DNA of 64,000 nucleotides, taken from assembly GCF_017591425.1 (NCBI RefSeq), contig NW_024467121.1, forward strand, positions 16,132,707 through 16,196,706, read 5' to 3'. A model generated the notes under the pieces. It saw only the letters and a program-made list of their open reading frames with translations. It was not told the origin of the DNA and did no database searches. The position numbers and the translations under genes were made by a program. Below, piece by piece: positions 22,046 through 35,119 of this stretch; position 1 is the stretch's first letter, and each line of letters begins with the position of its first letter. This DNA is from Ochotona curzoniae. Its lineage: Eukaryota; Chordata; Mammalia; Lagomorpha; Ochotonidae.

Positions 22046-24846
22046 AATGTTCATTGTGTAAATACAAATACATTCAGTTTGACTGAGGGTTGTGGCAGAT
22101 TCGACTGTCTTGGGGACATCTGGTATTAAGGTTGCAGTTAAGACGTGCACGATTGCTTCAACTGTTTCTGCTGCAACGGGATCGGCTTTGGCCAGTCAGA
22201 GAAGGGGGCTCAGTTCATGAGAGGCGTTTCCAGTGCCATCTCTGTTGTATCAAGCAAGGCGGTCAGAGGGTGAGACCGGCTGACAGTCATTGCTTGCGAT
22301 AGCGTTCCAGTGAGATTCCTGGAATGCGTGCACCTGCATTCCATCAGTTCACACCCTGTAGGACCCAACACACTGCTCCTCCCTACTGATGTACATTAGA
22401 AAATGTCACTGCACAGGACATGAAGCATATATGGCAGTTTGCACACACAAAACAATGACTTGACATTTTGAGCTGCTAAAAGCAAAACTACACAGTGTCT
22501 ACACTGCATAAATCTTTTTAAAAATTACCTCCTCCTCTGCCTTTCCCTTTCCTAACAGCTGTCAATCATCCTTACCTCCATGATCAAATTATTATTGTGT
22601 CCCTTGATACGCTCAACTTTGTTGAAGCTGCATCGACATGAATGGGAAATCCCCACGATTGTTATGGCATTTTGAAAGGTTTTTTTTTCTTTACTTTTTT
22701 ATTACTTTTCATAAAGAAGACATTTAGGAATTGAGATTCTCTTCAGGAAAACTAAACAAGGAAGAACTTTTTGGTTGATAAAAGTGGAACTACTAAGTTT
22801 ACTTGAGTGCAAAGGAATGTCTATTAATATGAATTAGTCATGTAAGACACTGTTGTGATTGCAAGTCTATTCTTACATGCTCACTGTATATTCTGCTGTT
22901 TAAGAAATTTGTCTCTAAATAAGAGTTTGTAGAAATGTGGTTTTAAAATACTATATCTGTATATTTCTTGTTCAAAATATTTCATGTTAACTTAATGAAA
23001 ACGATACTATTGAGACAGTAATTTCGTTTAAATGGCCAATTCTTAAGTTCATTCCTAAATGTATTTGTTTTGCACGGGTATTCTTTAGATACCAACTTAC
23101 TTACTGTACCTTCCTTCACACTGGTGTTTCCTTCTGGAGTAAAATACTCCCGCAGTCACATCGCCAACAGGAAACCCGATGCGTTTACGAGGAGAGCACT
23201 GTGTACATCTGCCCTTTGTCATTTATCTTTCCCAAAAGTCCAGCTTATTCCAAAGTTGAAGCCAATTTTAAGTGGCTGGAAAAAAACGATAGGAGTATCA
23301 GTTCTGTTTTATTATTATGTATCACCATTTTTTTTCTATATGCACAAAAATAATTTCTGAAAATTTGGAGTTGGGAGGTACACAGCTGGTATTGAATGAC
23401 TTGTGGCATGGCCAAGCTGCCACTTCATCACAGGCTCTCAAGTCAAGCCACATTTTCCATTAGGATGTTTCCATCAGGATCAAGTTCCTCTTCGGGGATA
23501 AGAGCTGATCATCTTGTCTTCCTGCTCTTCATAAAGGCAGCCCGAGAAAGCCTGTAATCAGCAGAGTTATCAGCAGCGATTTGGTTCCCCTTAAATGTAT
23601 CGATAAAAGAAAAGATCTGCAGGTCATTGCAGCCACTCATCTCGGATACATCTCTGTCAGACTCTTTCCCCCACCTCCCTGTACTTCCATATGCAATCTG
23701 CGTGATGTGTGTTGCAAATTCAACTTCAGTGACAAGTTTCACGATTAGACGCTTGCCTACAATTCCCTATCACCAGTGTAGCCATGCTTAGCAGAGTGTA
23801 TAATGAACGCGAGGAACGTTTATCTGGATAACTCTGAATAGAACCAAAATGTATATCAAGGAAAGCATCAAAACAGTGAAATAGACACATTTGGGTTTCA
23901 ATGATCTAGTAATATCAGCAATTCATTTTAGCTTGGATATGAAGTCTTGAAAGAATGTGTAAAGCATAGAAATCTTTTCACATTTATTCCAAAGTATGTA
24001 AACATGATCCTTAATTTAATAATGCCAAACTTGCCTGCAAGCCAGCTTTGAGAAAACACCAATGGTGCTAGTGCCGGAGCCTACTTTTAAAACTTGCTTT
24101 GCTCTGTTAATTTGAGACACGCTGTATTCCACGTCTTATGTAGCATGTTTGGTTCATCACCTGTATATCAACACATTCTACAGGTTAGAGTATTATATGT
24201 CAAAGTGTAATTTCAAATAAAAACACATTCACGCTGACTCTTGAACTAACATGAGATGTGCTATGTTAATTCAATAGCATCTTCAATCAAAAAGAGCTGA
24301 GATTTAGAAACAGAAAATTAAAAAGAAAAAAAAAATCTTACTAATTCACAAAAGCCTTAATCTAACACTATAATAGATGAGATAGTGTTGGGAAAGGTAG
24401 GTCAGTGTTATTATTTAAAAGTGTATTTCCATGTGCATTTTGTAAAAAAAAAATCTAACTTACAGTAGCTGGTTGGATAATGAGTGAAATGTTTCTAAAA
24501 GAATAGGCTCTGGAAATATTTTTGAACACAATGAGCACATGAAAGGAAAAAGAACAATCAGGAAATCAATAGGTGTTTAAAAAAAGGGAATATTTCAAAA
24601 ACCCTTTCAGAGGTCTTCTCATGTGCAATATTTAAATACAAACAGTAACTACTGTTACACCAGCTGCTCTCAGGTTTGCAAAATATATCAAAGTACAGCA
24701 TACTGGAATGAGTCCTGAGTTTCCATTTACTTTATCTATCCAGACACATCAATTCTTTTTACTCTAGCCTGATAAAGTGGAACGGCAGCAGACAAATGAG
24801 CTAGTGGAGCTGACATAATGTGTTTGTCACAAAGAAGTGCTGGGAG

Positions 24847-24881
24847 GAAAAAAAGAAAGAAAGAAAGAAAAAGAAAAGAAT
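24847..24881 (+). repeat. (GAAA)n-type microsatellite
   Basis: AAAAAAAGAAAGAAAGAAAG and similar units are visible directly. Imperfect. Confidence 0.9.
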
Positions 24882-27800
24882 GACTTTGATCCTCAATGAG
24901 GTTACTATTCTACAGGACCATGAATTTAATTCTAACTTGATGCTTTAAGTCACTCTGCACTGCTGGCGAAAGTTTATTCCCGTTTCATCCTGCAACCCCC
25001 ATGCATGTGCAAGCAAACCCCTCCCTAACTAAAACAGGAGCATAGAAAATTACATGCAGAAGATTGATGGATGACCTCCTGGTGGCATGATAAAAATACT
25101 CTAAACTGGTGAGCAGAAACATAAGTGAGCAGGTTGATAATCACCTCGCCAATCCAGAGTGTAACGCTGTCATTTGAAAGGAAACTCAGTTTGCTTTTAA
25201 ATGAAAGAGAGTTATTTATATCTGAATATAAAATATATATTGAGTATATCAGGTATATGCTTAAAGTTATCTCTCCCTTTCTTAATGACTTGAATATTTT
25301 TGAAAATAGTTTTTTGGGGGGTTGTGTTCTGAATGACAAGAAGCATTTCCATAATATACCACTGAACTCCTTTATCGAAGCAAGTTAATTCAGCAGCCAT
25401 TCATTTGCCTCTCAGACAAATAAAAAATACCATAGGTGGAATCTGCCCCGGGTAAACAGACATAGGGAATAACGAGACAATGGGCTCCTGGAGACCAGTC
25501 CTCCAAGCAGATGAGTAAACAGTGCGGGGTATAATTACAACAGAGAAGAAGATTCGTTCTCTGATACCTAGGACTGCAAGCTTACAGATTTTTGCTTTCA
25601 TTTTAATATTTTTGTATCTTTGAGTCACTGGCCAAATATATGCAAAAGCGAACTGTAATGAATGAAAACTGGTACTGTGAATTCAAATCAATGCATGAAC
25701 CCAGACTGACCATAAGGCACATGTTTAATTTATGGACTAGATGTAGCAGAAGAAATCCTGATCCTGCTAACAATCTCAAATAGTTAAGACACAGCTCTTT
25801 CATCAAATATTGGGCTGAAATACACTGAAGAGATTATAATGCCATATTGAGGAGCTGTATGAAGTATGAAAGGTTAATTATTATTCACTAAGGAAAGATA
25901 ATTAAAAGTAGCATGCCTGTAGTGGTCCCTTCAATGTTGCTTCATTGGGTAGCCTTCGAAAAGATTGATTATTAATGATGGCCAGGGATGTTCACAACGC
26001 TCACCTTGCCTGTTTTTCATACAAGCTCGGATTACAGTCACACATTTCAACCATCCGATCAGTTACCCATGCACCCTGAGAAGCCATCAGTGGCCCCAGG
26101 TTCCTACCGACTGTCACATTCAATATGACGGGAGTTGGCAGGGAGCAGAGGTAAATAAACTCTTTAGGGAAGCAGAGATTGGAAAATCAGAGACACTGTC
26201 ATTGCTAAGCGAAAATTTCGGTGTGCTGTGAGGAGGGTTACGGACAAATTTCAAACACACACACACAAATTATCTCCACAGTCCTCTCTTTCCCCCATGA
26301 CAACTGCCACGATCCGCTTAGGTGTGGATGACTTACAGCTCAATCTAGTCATCCGGTCAGTGTGGTAGGTGCAGATTAATTTTGATCTAATTTCGGAGGC
26401 AGGTTTAAAAACGAGAAGAAATGAGATCAGAATGACAGCTTTAAGACCATGCCCTCCGATTTCAGGAAAACTTAAAGAAATATGGAAGTTGCTACCTGTT
26501 TAGGTAAAAGTTCTTTAAGGATGCAAGAATGAGCAAGGGATGTCACCATTTTTCTCAGATATCCTTTTATCCAGACAGAAGCTGAAGGCCACAGTGAACC
26601 CTAAGAACCTGCCCCAACACTCGGGCGCAGTGGCTGTGGACTGGTAACACCCCCCCGTGAAGGCGTTTGCTTTCCTGTACCCCGGGAGCACACGGTGAGG
26701 ATATGCCGATCGCCCACAGGACAGGGCGATGAAACCAGACAGCAGCAGTGCTGAAACGGAACACCAGAAGACTTGGGGTCTTCAACGTGCTGCCTTTCCA
26801 ACCCCAACTCATGGGGTCCACGCTAATACTCACCTTGCTCTCTGGTTCATTGAGTTGGGCCAAGCAAACGGACCACTCCCAGCTTTTCATGCAGTTTTCT
26901 TTTGTTTTTCCAACTCCTGTTGGTAAAAGCTGCATTTGTAAGCTCTCTGGAGTCCTGGTTGATGAAGCACAAAATAACTATTCTGAAAATTATAACAAGA
27001 GGACCATAATATTTATATTGGATATCAATAAGTATACTAAGACTTTACTTTCTTCATGAAACTTTTGTGAGAGAAGTCAACATCACTTTCAATTTATGCA
27101 AGTTACAGTTGAGGGCTAGAGTGCAGTACAACTTTCAAGTCACTCCACTGATAAGTGGCGAAAAAGCATTTGCACTGAAGTTCTTCTCTACTTAGTTCTT
27201 TGGTTCTGCCAGATGTTCCAGCACTCAGCTGAGACAAATGACTGGACACAGACTCAGGGAGGCAGTAAGGCGTGACCTTGAAAACAATGGCGAGATTCCG
27301 TCATCTCTGCGATGATGCTATTTTGAGATCAACAATAGGAAAATTTAAAAATTTCCTATGTTGAAATCTTAACATTAATAAAAAAAAAGCTATCTAAAAG
27401 GAAATATGAAACTATGATGGATATATCAAACAAGTAAACAAAATTCATACTTATTCAATTTATGGACACATTAAAAATATAATTATATTCAGATGAAGCT
27501 AATAGTGCTGCATAAGATAATAGACTATAAAAATGATTTACCCATCATAATGCCAAAACCAGACAAGTATGAGAAAAATGTTTTTAAACCCATTCAACTG
27601 TTTTAGAGTCAAGCCTGACATCCAGTGGCCTCCTCCAAAATTACACTTTATTGTTAAAAAAAAAAAAAGCTATTTTTAAAGTGATTGTTATGCTTGAATT
27701 GTCAATCCTCCACATATTATAGGAAAAATAGTTCCTAGAGTCTGGTCCAACCAGTTAGGGTTCAAAGAGATTAATGTGTTAAGTGTTTATTCTTGCAATC

Positions 27801-28564
27801 AGATTATATTGGCAATTGTAACAGGACTTTATCATGGCAATTCAAAGTGAAGCGCCTTCGTCTCACAGCCTCCTTCAAGTCAGTGCCAAAGGAACAATGC
27901 TGCAGGGTTCAAAACTGTTACACTGTGCAATGCTTATTACACCAGCTACTTCACGTGGACAGGGTTCACTGTGCAGAGCAAGAGGAGCGAGTCCAGGGAA
28001 GTTTCACCATGCTCAGGCTCCGAAACCAGAGGAGGTGGTGCAACTTAGGTCTGGTGTTGCTAATGGGGCCTACGTGCTGAGAAAATCCCCGCAGATGAAG
28101 ACACGGGTGTTATGAAAAGCGCTAGGGAAAGGGCCAACGCCGACGTGCTCGCTCCTTTACTCGGGTGCTCGTCCCCCTTGCCAGAGGATACCAAGCTCTA
28201 GAACAAAATAAACTCCTTTGTTTAGCCAGCACTTCAGATCTTGTCAGTTTATGCCAATCGCAAGATAGAGCAAACACTTATTTTAATGTCACTGAAGATA
28301 ATGTTAGCATAGAAACATTATACCAAAAATTATTCCAGCCTCTTACAGAGTGTCACAGCATTGCATATAAGGGAAAAGAAACACAGCAGTGGATAAGGTG
28401 GAAAGTATGTTTTCAGGAGTACCACAAATGTGTACTTGTATTTTTTATTTAACAAAGATATTTTCACAAACAGTTTAGTTTTAGATATAGTTAACTCTGT
28501 TGAGACAGCATGCTGCGGTAAAGCTCAGGAAGGACAAGTGGATAATCGATCAAACTGTGGCAAA

Positions 28565-28580
28565 CAGTGCCATCTTGTGG
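28565..28580 (-). promoter_or_regulatory. CTCF-type motif
   Basis: The minus strand reads CCACAAGATGGCACTG. It fits the CTCF core CCASYAGRKGGCRSYR at all positions but one (A in place of Y at position 5). Occupancy cannot be judged from sequence. Confidence 0.5.
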
Positions 28581-28674
28581 AGCAACTACTCCAGTACAAG
28601 GGAACGCACTACGCAAATCTAGTCTGCAATTGTTACACTAAATTACTTGTTAACACTTTTAGTTGAGAGACATA

Positions 28675-28920
28675 GTGGCACAGAGATGGACAGATTCAAT
28701 TTCCATCTCCTGATTCACTCCTGGAATGTGTGAAAATAGCCAGATTGAGCCAGTCTGGAACTCCCTTCAATATAAAGGAACTCAAGCGCTCTGCCATCCT
28801 CTCCTGCATCGCTGCAGGAAGCTGGACCGGAAGAACAGACTGCTTCTGCAACAAGGGATGTGAGTATTCCGAGGCGTTACTTCATCCTCTCACCACGGTG
28901 CCTACCACCGCAATATTCCC
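28675..28920 (-). mobile_element. Old C-type SINE, reverse orientation
   Basis: TTTCCATCTCCTGATTCACTCC, AAATAGCCAGATTGAGCCAG, CTCAAGCGCTCTGCCATCC, GGAAGCTGGACCGGAAGAAC and the head complement CACCACGGTGCCTACC follow reverse SINE order. Confidence 0.75.
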
Positions 28921-28924
28921 TTCT

Positions 28925-31425
28925 AAATGAGGTATCTGGGATTGAGAACATTGTGTGTTCCTCAACATGATGCTGTAAATGCAGATCAAGTCTGCAAACT
29001 TTGCAAAGACTGTCAAACATAGTTTGTATTCAAAAGGCGTAACTTAAAAGTCTTGAAGCTGAAAGGCTTCCCATGGCAATTCCAATTCAGGGATAATACA
29101 AATGTGGCAACTGAAGCCTCAGGATCACGGTTTCCCCAAATCCCCGGGCTCTGTCATGATCATTTGCAGCAGGCATGGTTATCTCAGATCCATAGTTGAG
29201 GCTTCATCCAGTTAGAAATCATAGGGCATTCACGCTGGCTTCTCTCTCTCTTTTTTTTTTTCTACTTCCATATCCCATCAGTTCAAAAATTAATTAATTA
29301 ATTAATTTTAAAAACTCTAAATGTTCCATTGATCAAGCATAACTCTGCTGGGTCAGCTGAAGAAGCTTTAAGTGGCTGCCAAAGTGTCTCTGGATGAATC
29401 CCTGAAAAACTGAAAACTCTCACGATTTAAAAGGTCCTTGAAGGCCAGAGGGATTTCATCTGATTTCAACAAATCTCTTACTTCCGCAAATCTGCACCAG
29501 AGTTGCTATGGATTCCATCATCTTCAAACAATTTCTTGCAACATGTTCGCAGTGCCCCGCCCCCCTTGTGAGTCATGGATCCCCTTGTAGTCATCTCTGT
29601 CGTCCTCTTAGAATAAAAATGTCTTTCACAGCCTTTGGTTTTCTATCCAAACGCTGCCTCCGGGCCATCCCCTTCCTGGCCAGCCTACCACGTGGTGGTT
29701 AATGGGGGAGAATGGTGACAGGGGGTAAAGTCACAGCCTTTTCTGGCCAAATCATTTATTGACTCCGTCAAAGGACACCCCACTTTGCACAGCCCTCCAG
29801 CAAGATGGAAAGTTTGTGCAGAGTCTGTATGTTACATCAACTTCTCCCTTTGCCCAGGCCTGCTTCCTCCTCATTTCTTACACAGATATTAAGTCCTAAT
29901 AAATAGTTTGTAACTATCCCAACCCACAGGTAAAATCAAAGAAGAATGATAAGAGAATCATTAAAATCAGATTTAAATTTTGCCTAGGATGGTCTTTATA
30001 GAAACTCAATCCCGTTTACCTGGAATGCTTCTGTGTCCTTCTGCATATTCAAACTTTGCACATGCTGTGACTGTAATGATATTGCTATCCAGGGGGGAAT
30101 CAAGGAAATTTGCCATTCCAGTGACTCCACTTCCGGCCAGTCCGTAGGGCTGCTGCGATTCTTACTCTAGAATTACAGTTAAACCTTTGATGTTTTCATA
30201 TATATCTAATTCTGGACGTAACACTTCGAGATCATCCTATTCTTTTACTAGTGTTGCGCTATATAATTTCTGTTATTCTTTGCGAACTATTTTGGAATCA
30301 CTGTGGCTGAATCCGTTATGGTAGTTGGACATCTACAAACTTGGCACCAGGCAGTCGCATAGTTAACTCTAATTGGGTACTGTTTGCTTGTTAACTCATA
30401 TTCATTCCCTGCTAGTCTTCGTCTAAGACTATCTTTCATGGGAACCTAACTTCAAGTTTTTCTACATTTCAGCTACAGTGGCCTTCTCTCTGTGTGCATT
30501 CATTTCCTGACTCTGCCTCTCCCTCAACACTTTGCTATGGGTCTCTACTCACCTTTAATCTTTATTTCAGCATTCAAAGAATACATTTCTGTCCTAAAGC
30601 TGTCTTGAGCTATATCACAATTTGACCCATACATTTCGCTTTAAAAGGCTTTTTGTTTTATGTTGCTTCTGAAGAAACTTTACATGGAGCAGTAGTGCCC
30701 TCTGCTGGTAGTGAAGCTGATTTCTGAAAATGCCCAGGAATATCCACCAGGTTTTCTTCTCCTGGTTAACAGCTGCATTTTGATGAGGTTGTGAGCATGC
30801 TGAATATAACCCTAGCTTTGTATAGTGACTTGGGCGGAAAAATATCTTACTCTGAGTGGTAGGCAGCAGTGAACACTCCCTGCAAGGGAAAGAAAGGGGG
30901 ATTGCAGAAACAGAGTGGATACATTGAGGATTTACATCAAGGTAATCAAAGCCAAGTGCTTCTATAGAAGAATCATTGAGGAATGAGAGATGGTTTCAAC
31001 ACGAAGGGCTCTCCAGGAGAGAGTTGACCCTCATTCCCATGCATGTTTGCTCTTTTGAAATCATCTGCACAAAATGGAGCCATTCGCCCATGTAACCATC
31101 ATTGAAGGTGCCGACAGAAGCTGAGACTTATGCGTGGTTTAAAAAAAAAAATCCTTAACAAAATATATTTCTGCCTGCAGAACTACTTGACTATTCAAGA
31201 AAAATAATTCTATCACAGAAATACTCACCGATATTGAAAGTAACAGAAAGGGGAAACTCCGTGAGGGTCATGGAGAAGTTCAGCTTTGCTGTAAGTTGGG
31301 AGTGTGGCATTGAGGGATTCCGCTGCAGGAAGAAGTGACCCATCACTACCGAGGCGTTCCAGCACTGCAGAGTAGAGTGCTTCAAGCATGATCAGCGTAA
31401 TGTCTTGATTCCTGCGGCAACTTTT
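28925..31425. other. Repeat-poor unique DNA
   Basis: No SINE, L1 or gene is recognised. It holds a (TTAA)n run at 29289-29307, a T-run at 29250-29262, an A-run at 31140-31151 and a CTCF-type motif at 30693. Short open frames lack domains. Confidence 0.5.
30693..30708 (-). promoter_or_regulatory. CTCF-type motif, exact match to core consensus
   Basis: The minus strand reads CCAGCAGAGGGCACTA, which satisfies every position of the CTCF core CCASYAGRKGGCRSYR. It does not lie inside a recognised SINE. Its orientation is the same as that of the motif at 28565. Confidence 0.6.
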
Positions 31426-31429
31426 TCTT

Positions 31430-31685
31430 GATCCTCTTATGTACTTGAAAAGTAGAGTTGCAGAGAGAGGGAGAGATGGAAAAAGACAAGCCTTCCAACC
31501 GCTGGTTCACTCCCCAGATGTTCTCAGTGGTAAAGTCCAGACCAGGGTAAGTCCTGGAAGCAGGAGTTCATTTTGGGTCTACCAGCTGAGTACACGGGCC
31601 CACTGACTTGGGTCGCTGCTGCTTGTCTAGGCATATTAACAGCTTTCTGGAAAAACAGAAGTGGAAAAACCAGGACCTGATGATG
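31430..31685 (-). mobile_element. Older C-type SINE, reverse part
   Basis: ACTTGAAAAGTAGAGTTGCAG, the GA-rich block, CCAACCGCTGGTTCACTCCCC and the complement of the body follow reverse order. A forward SINE 3' end follows at once. Confidence 0.7.
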
Positions 31686-31689
31686 CCTA

Positions 31690-31815
31690 TCAGGGATACC
31701 TGACCCAACCCTGACCTTGACAGTCATCTAAGGAGCGAATCAGCAAGTGCGAATGTCTATGTATCTCTCCCTCCTTTACTGTATTGCTGACTTTAAATAA
31801 ATAAATACATCTTCT
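31690..31815 (+). mobile_element. C-type SINE 3' fragment, forward
   Basis: TCTAAGGAGCGAATCAGCAAG, a pyrimidine tract (TCTCTCCCTCCTTTACTG) and the 3' end GCTGACTTTAAATAAATAAA are a forward SINE 3' third. It lies directly after the reverse SINE part. Confidence 0.7.
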
Positions 31816-31819
31816 AATA

Positions 31820-34115
31820 AAGGAAACGGCATCCGACCCTGAAATTTCATCTACTGCTGACATATTTTTTAACCCTATCTACGTCACACTTACTTAAAAT
31901 GCTGAGCCTTAAATATTACCATCTGGATTTGTAAACAGAAACGTCATCACCCATATGGTGAATATTTACTGCGTAAGATAAATAATTTAAAATGACATGT
32001 GATTTTAAAAAAATGGTTATTTCAGGACCTGTCACTACCGCCGTTGATGTTGCCATTTGCTTGATTCTAATGAGCTCTTTTAGCTGAGTGGCAGCACCAC
32101 ATTGGGAAAGTACCAGCCTTGGTATTCATTTTAGCCCTACTTGTTACTGGCTGGATAGCTTAATTACATAGGATTTTAGTGCTGGCATCTAACAAACATG
32201 ATACTAATTACTCAAGGTACATGGGCGCTGGATATACTACAATGAGTTATACATGGCCAAAAAAAAATATTCGAAAGGCTATATTCAAATGTTCATGATA
32301 TAGTAAATATATTTAGTATAAAATGAGGGGAAATATTACTTTTTATTTTATCACAATTAAGCTATTTATTTCCCTGTATAATAATTATGGTTTTAAATAC
32401 AAAGAAATGTTTATCTTTCAGTGTTTCCCAGGGAAAGAAGGTGGATTATTTCTGCAATAAAATATAAGTTTGTAAATCATATCACATGCTGTGATGAATT
32501 TCCAAAATCTTGGATTGCCTACAGAGGAAGAAGGAATAAGAAGTGAGAGTGCTCAATAATGATAAATATTAATCTATCTTGGCCAACGGTCCCACTTCTC
32601 AGAGATTACAAATTGAAGGATTCTCATTTTTTTCAATGAGAAATGATACTAATATCTCACCTAAGTGTGTATCCTTGATATTATATGATGATAATAATAA
32701 TGATAACTTCCACGTAATTTTATAACCTTGAAAATCTCATTTGTGATGCCATATTCTATATGGATCCCAAGGCTGTGAGTTGGATCCAGCTTAATTTTTA
32801 CCCTCATAAGATGATCAGTTCTCTGGCACTGGGCCTTACGTTTACTTTCTCCTAGACCAGTCTCTTTGCAGGCCACCACAATGCTAGATGCCCCCAGATA
32901 ACACTCTATTCCTATCATACAGGGGACTACCACCCCTATACAATAAGGCTATCCAGGCAGGGGTGAGTCAAGAGAACTAAAGAGCCTGCTCCACTGGCCA
33001 AGCAGCAAATCTGTAACAGCTCTGTTGGTGACATCAAATCCGCTGTCACAGTAAAAGTAGAGCAGGAACGACTCTGGGAGAGTAAATGGGAATGCATGGA
33101 ATCAGCAGCAGAGGTAGAAAAGGAGATAACAGGGTGTTTTTTTTTTTTTTTTCCTGACTAGAGGGGACACTTGCTTTGACATCTCTCTGACTCTGTCAAG
33201 CTGAGGATTTTCTGCTGAACTTGGGATTGGCGAGCTGTGGATGATTTTCAGCACCTCTGTCCCCATCAGATTATTTCTTGGAGTGCTAATATTAGTTCTG
33301 CTGCTGGAGGAAGTTGTATCCATTTGATGCTTATCAGGAAGGATTCGGAGTAACCTTGTACTTGTAAAGCTCAGGAGAGTGGCTTTCATCTCTCTGCTCT
33401 CGGATAAGCCATCACAGGGGCTTCCAAGAGCTGCTCATTGCATTTGTTTCTATTCTTCACACAGTCTCATTTTTGGCAGTGGAGATATAGCCTGTAAAGA
33501 AAGCGCCAAAGTTATTGGAAGGCACCGATGTTCTCTAATATTGAGGTATTTACGGTTTGAGCCTCACAGTCACATTTAACCCCTTTAAAGTTGAATGTGA
33601 ACATGCTTAAAACAGTCTACACAATTTCTTGGTTAGTCCACAGTTTTTGCAAGATATTGTAAAGGGCTGAAAATGTTTTAAAGTCCTCTGAAGTGTAGAT
33701 TTTCTGTCATTACTGAACCAGTATTCAAAATGATAAAAAACTGTGTCACATAATGAAATGTAATTAAAAAAAAAAGAAAATAAATGAACATTTTAAAAGT
33801 CATGTAATGAAATTGCTGAAAATATCCTGGAAGAAAAACAAAAAGGAAAAAAAATGATGAAATAGCAAACTGATCGTTAAAATTAATACAGTAAGTTATT
33901 ACTGAAATATTACATTATTCGTTGTACTGCTTCATCATATATAGAATAGTAAACTCTTAAATTAACATAATATGATGACAAGAGGTTTAGAATATTAACT
34001 GTTTGGATTTAAGTTGTTTTGTTATAAATGTGACATTTGAACCTTAGTTTAAGCATCCATGAATTGAAATGCAGTGTTCTTACCATAAGCTTAAGGCTCT
34101 CCCTTGATAATCTGT
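31820..34115. other. Unique DNA
   Basis: No gene is recognised. There is a T-run at 33137-33152 and A-runs near 33763-33773. MIR-like wording near 34030-34085 (CATTTGAACCTTAGTTTAAG) is too weak to annotate separately. Confidence 0.5.
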
Positions 34116-34127
34116 TTCTATCTATCC

Positions 34128-34178
<51 letters not shown>

Positions 34179-34179
34179 C
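34116..34179 (+). repeat. (TATC)n microsatellite
   Basis: About fifteen four-base units with one early interruption (ATCC), seen directly. Length is likely to vary between individuals. Confidence 0.97.
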
Positions 34180-34257
34180 CCACACACTGATTTCACCTTT
34201 ATTACTACAATGTATAGAACCTTGATACTCTTACAATGTACTTAAGAATAAAACTCA

Positions 34258-34540
34258 GACATGCGCATTTAGCTTAGTAGTTAAGATAGGCGTGTCACAA
34301 CTCAGAGTATATGGGCTTGAGTGCCTGCTTTGGCTCCCAACTCAAGATTTACGCTAATTTAGACTCTCTCAGTAATTGGGTACCTATGCACGTAGGAGAA
34401 CCTGTTTGTGCTCCAGGATTCTGGCTTTGGCTCACACCCAGACACAGTCATTTGCATTTGGGTCATTAAGGGAATGAACCAGCAGACATTATCTTTCTAT
34501 TTCTCTCTTGCTTCTCAAAAAAAAAAAAAAAAAAAAAAGG
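34258..34540 (+). mobile_element. Old C-type SINE with long A-tail
   Basis: Head GCATTTAGCTTAGTAGTTAAG, middle AGGATTCTGGCTTTGGCTC, GGGAATGAACCAGCAGACA, TCTCTCTTGCTTCTC, then an A-run of about 22 at 34517-34538. Confidence 0.8.
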
Positions 34541-34644
34541 TAACAAAGAATAAAATCAGGAATAAATGGATAAAAGATAGGCTCTCTCCCCTCTCAAATA
34601 AATATATTTTAATGGATTTTATTCTTTGTTTTATATATATATAT

Positions 34645-34973
34645 TTTAAAGATTTGTTCATTTTTATTGGAAAGTTCAATACACAAAGAGGAGGAGAGAC
34701 AGAAAGGAAGATCTTCCATCCACTGGTTCACTACCCAAGTGACCACAACAACTGGAGCTAAGTCAATCCAAAGCCAGGATCCCTGAGATTTTTCTGGGTC
34801 TCCCACATGGGTGCAGGGTCCCAGGGCTATGGGCTGTCCTCGACTGCTTTCCCAGGTCACAAGCAGGGAGCTGGATGGGAAGTGGAGCTGCCGGGATTAG
34901 AATCGGTGCCTATATGAGATTCTGGCAAATTTAAGGTGAGGATGTTAGCCACTAGGCTATTGCACAGGGCCGA
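34645..34973 (-). mobile_element. Young C-type SINE, reverse orientation
   Basis: TTTTAAAGATTTGTTCATTTT, AAGGAAGATCTTCCATCC, GGGTCTCCCACATGGGTGC, GGAGCTGGATGGGAAGTGG and the head complement AGCCACTAGGCTATTGC lie in order. It faces the preceding forward SINE tail to tail across about 100 bp. Confidence 0.92.
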
Positions 34974-35119
34974 TTAAAATATGTTCAATGTCTAATTGTT
35001 GAATTTCTAAACTCATGGATCTTACAGTTCAGAGGGAGGTAAAGAAACCAGTTGCAGAGAGATATCTGTTGAGCTGGTGGCACACCAGTTTCCACTGGCT
35101 AGAAATACTGTTTTCTTCT

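Larger units (their letters stand above)
22050..28670. other. 6.6-kb stretch nearly free of recognisable repeats
   Basis: No C-type SINE or L1 is visible, although the rest of the window averages roughly one SINE per kilobase. A short A/G microsatellite (24847-24881), a (CA)n run (26258-26267) and an A-run at 27656 are the only simple repeats. Open frames such as 26567-26935 (minus) lack recognisable domains. Several AT-rich parts (for example 25560-25900, with TTAATTATTATTCAC and GATAATTAAAAG) have the texture of conserved non-coding DNA, which sequence alone cannot prove. Confidence 0.5.

Noticed and set aside
22090..22302. Plus-strand open frame of 70 codons in GC-richer sequence
   Set aside because: No recognisable domain and no exon borders. 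Kept only as part of the repeat-poor section.
26567..26935. 122-codon open frame on the minus strand in the repeat-poor section
   Set aside because: No domain, start context or splice sites that I can support. Could be chance; a BLASTX search would settle it.
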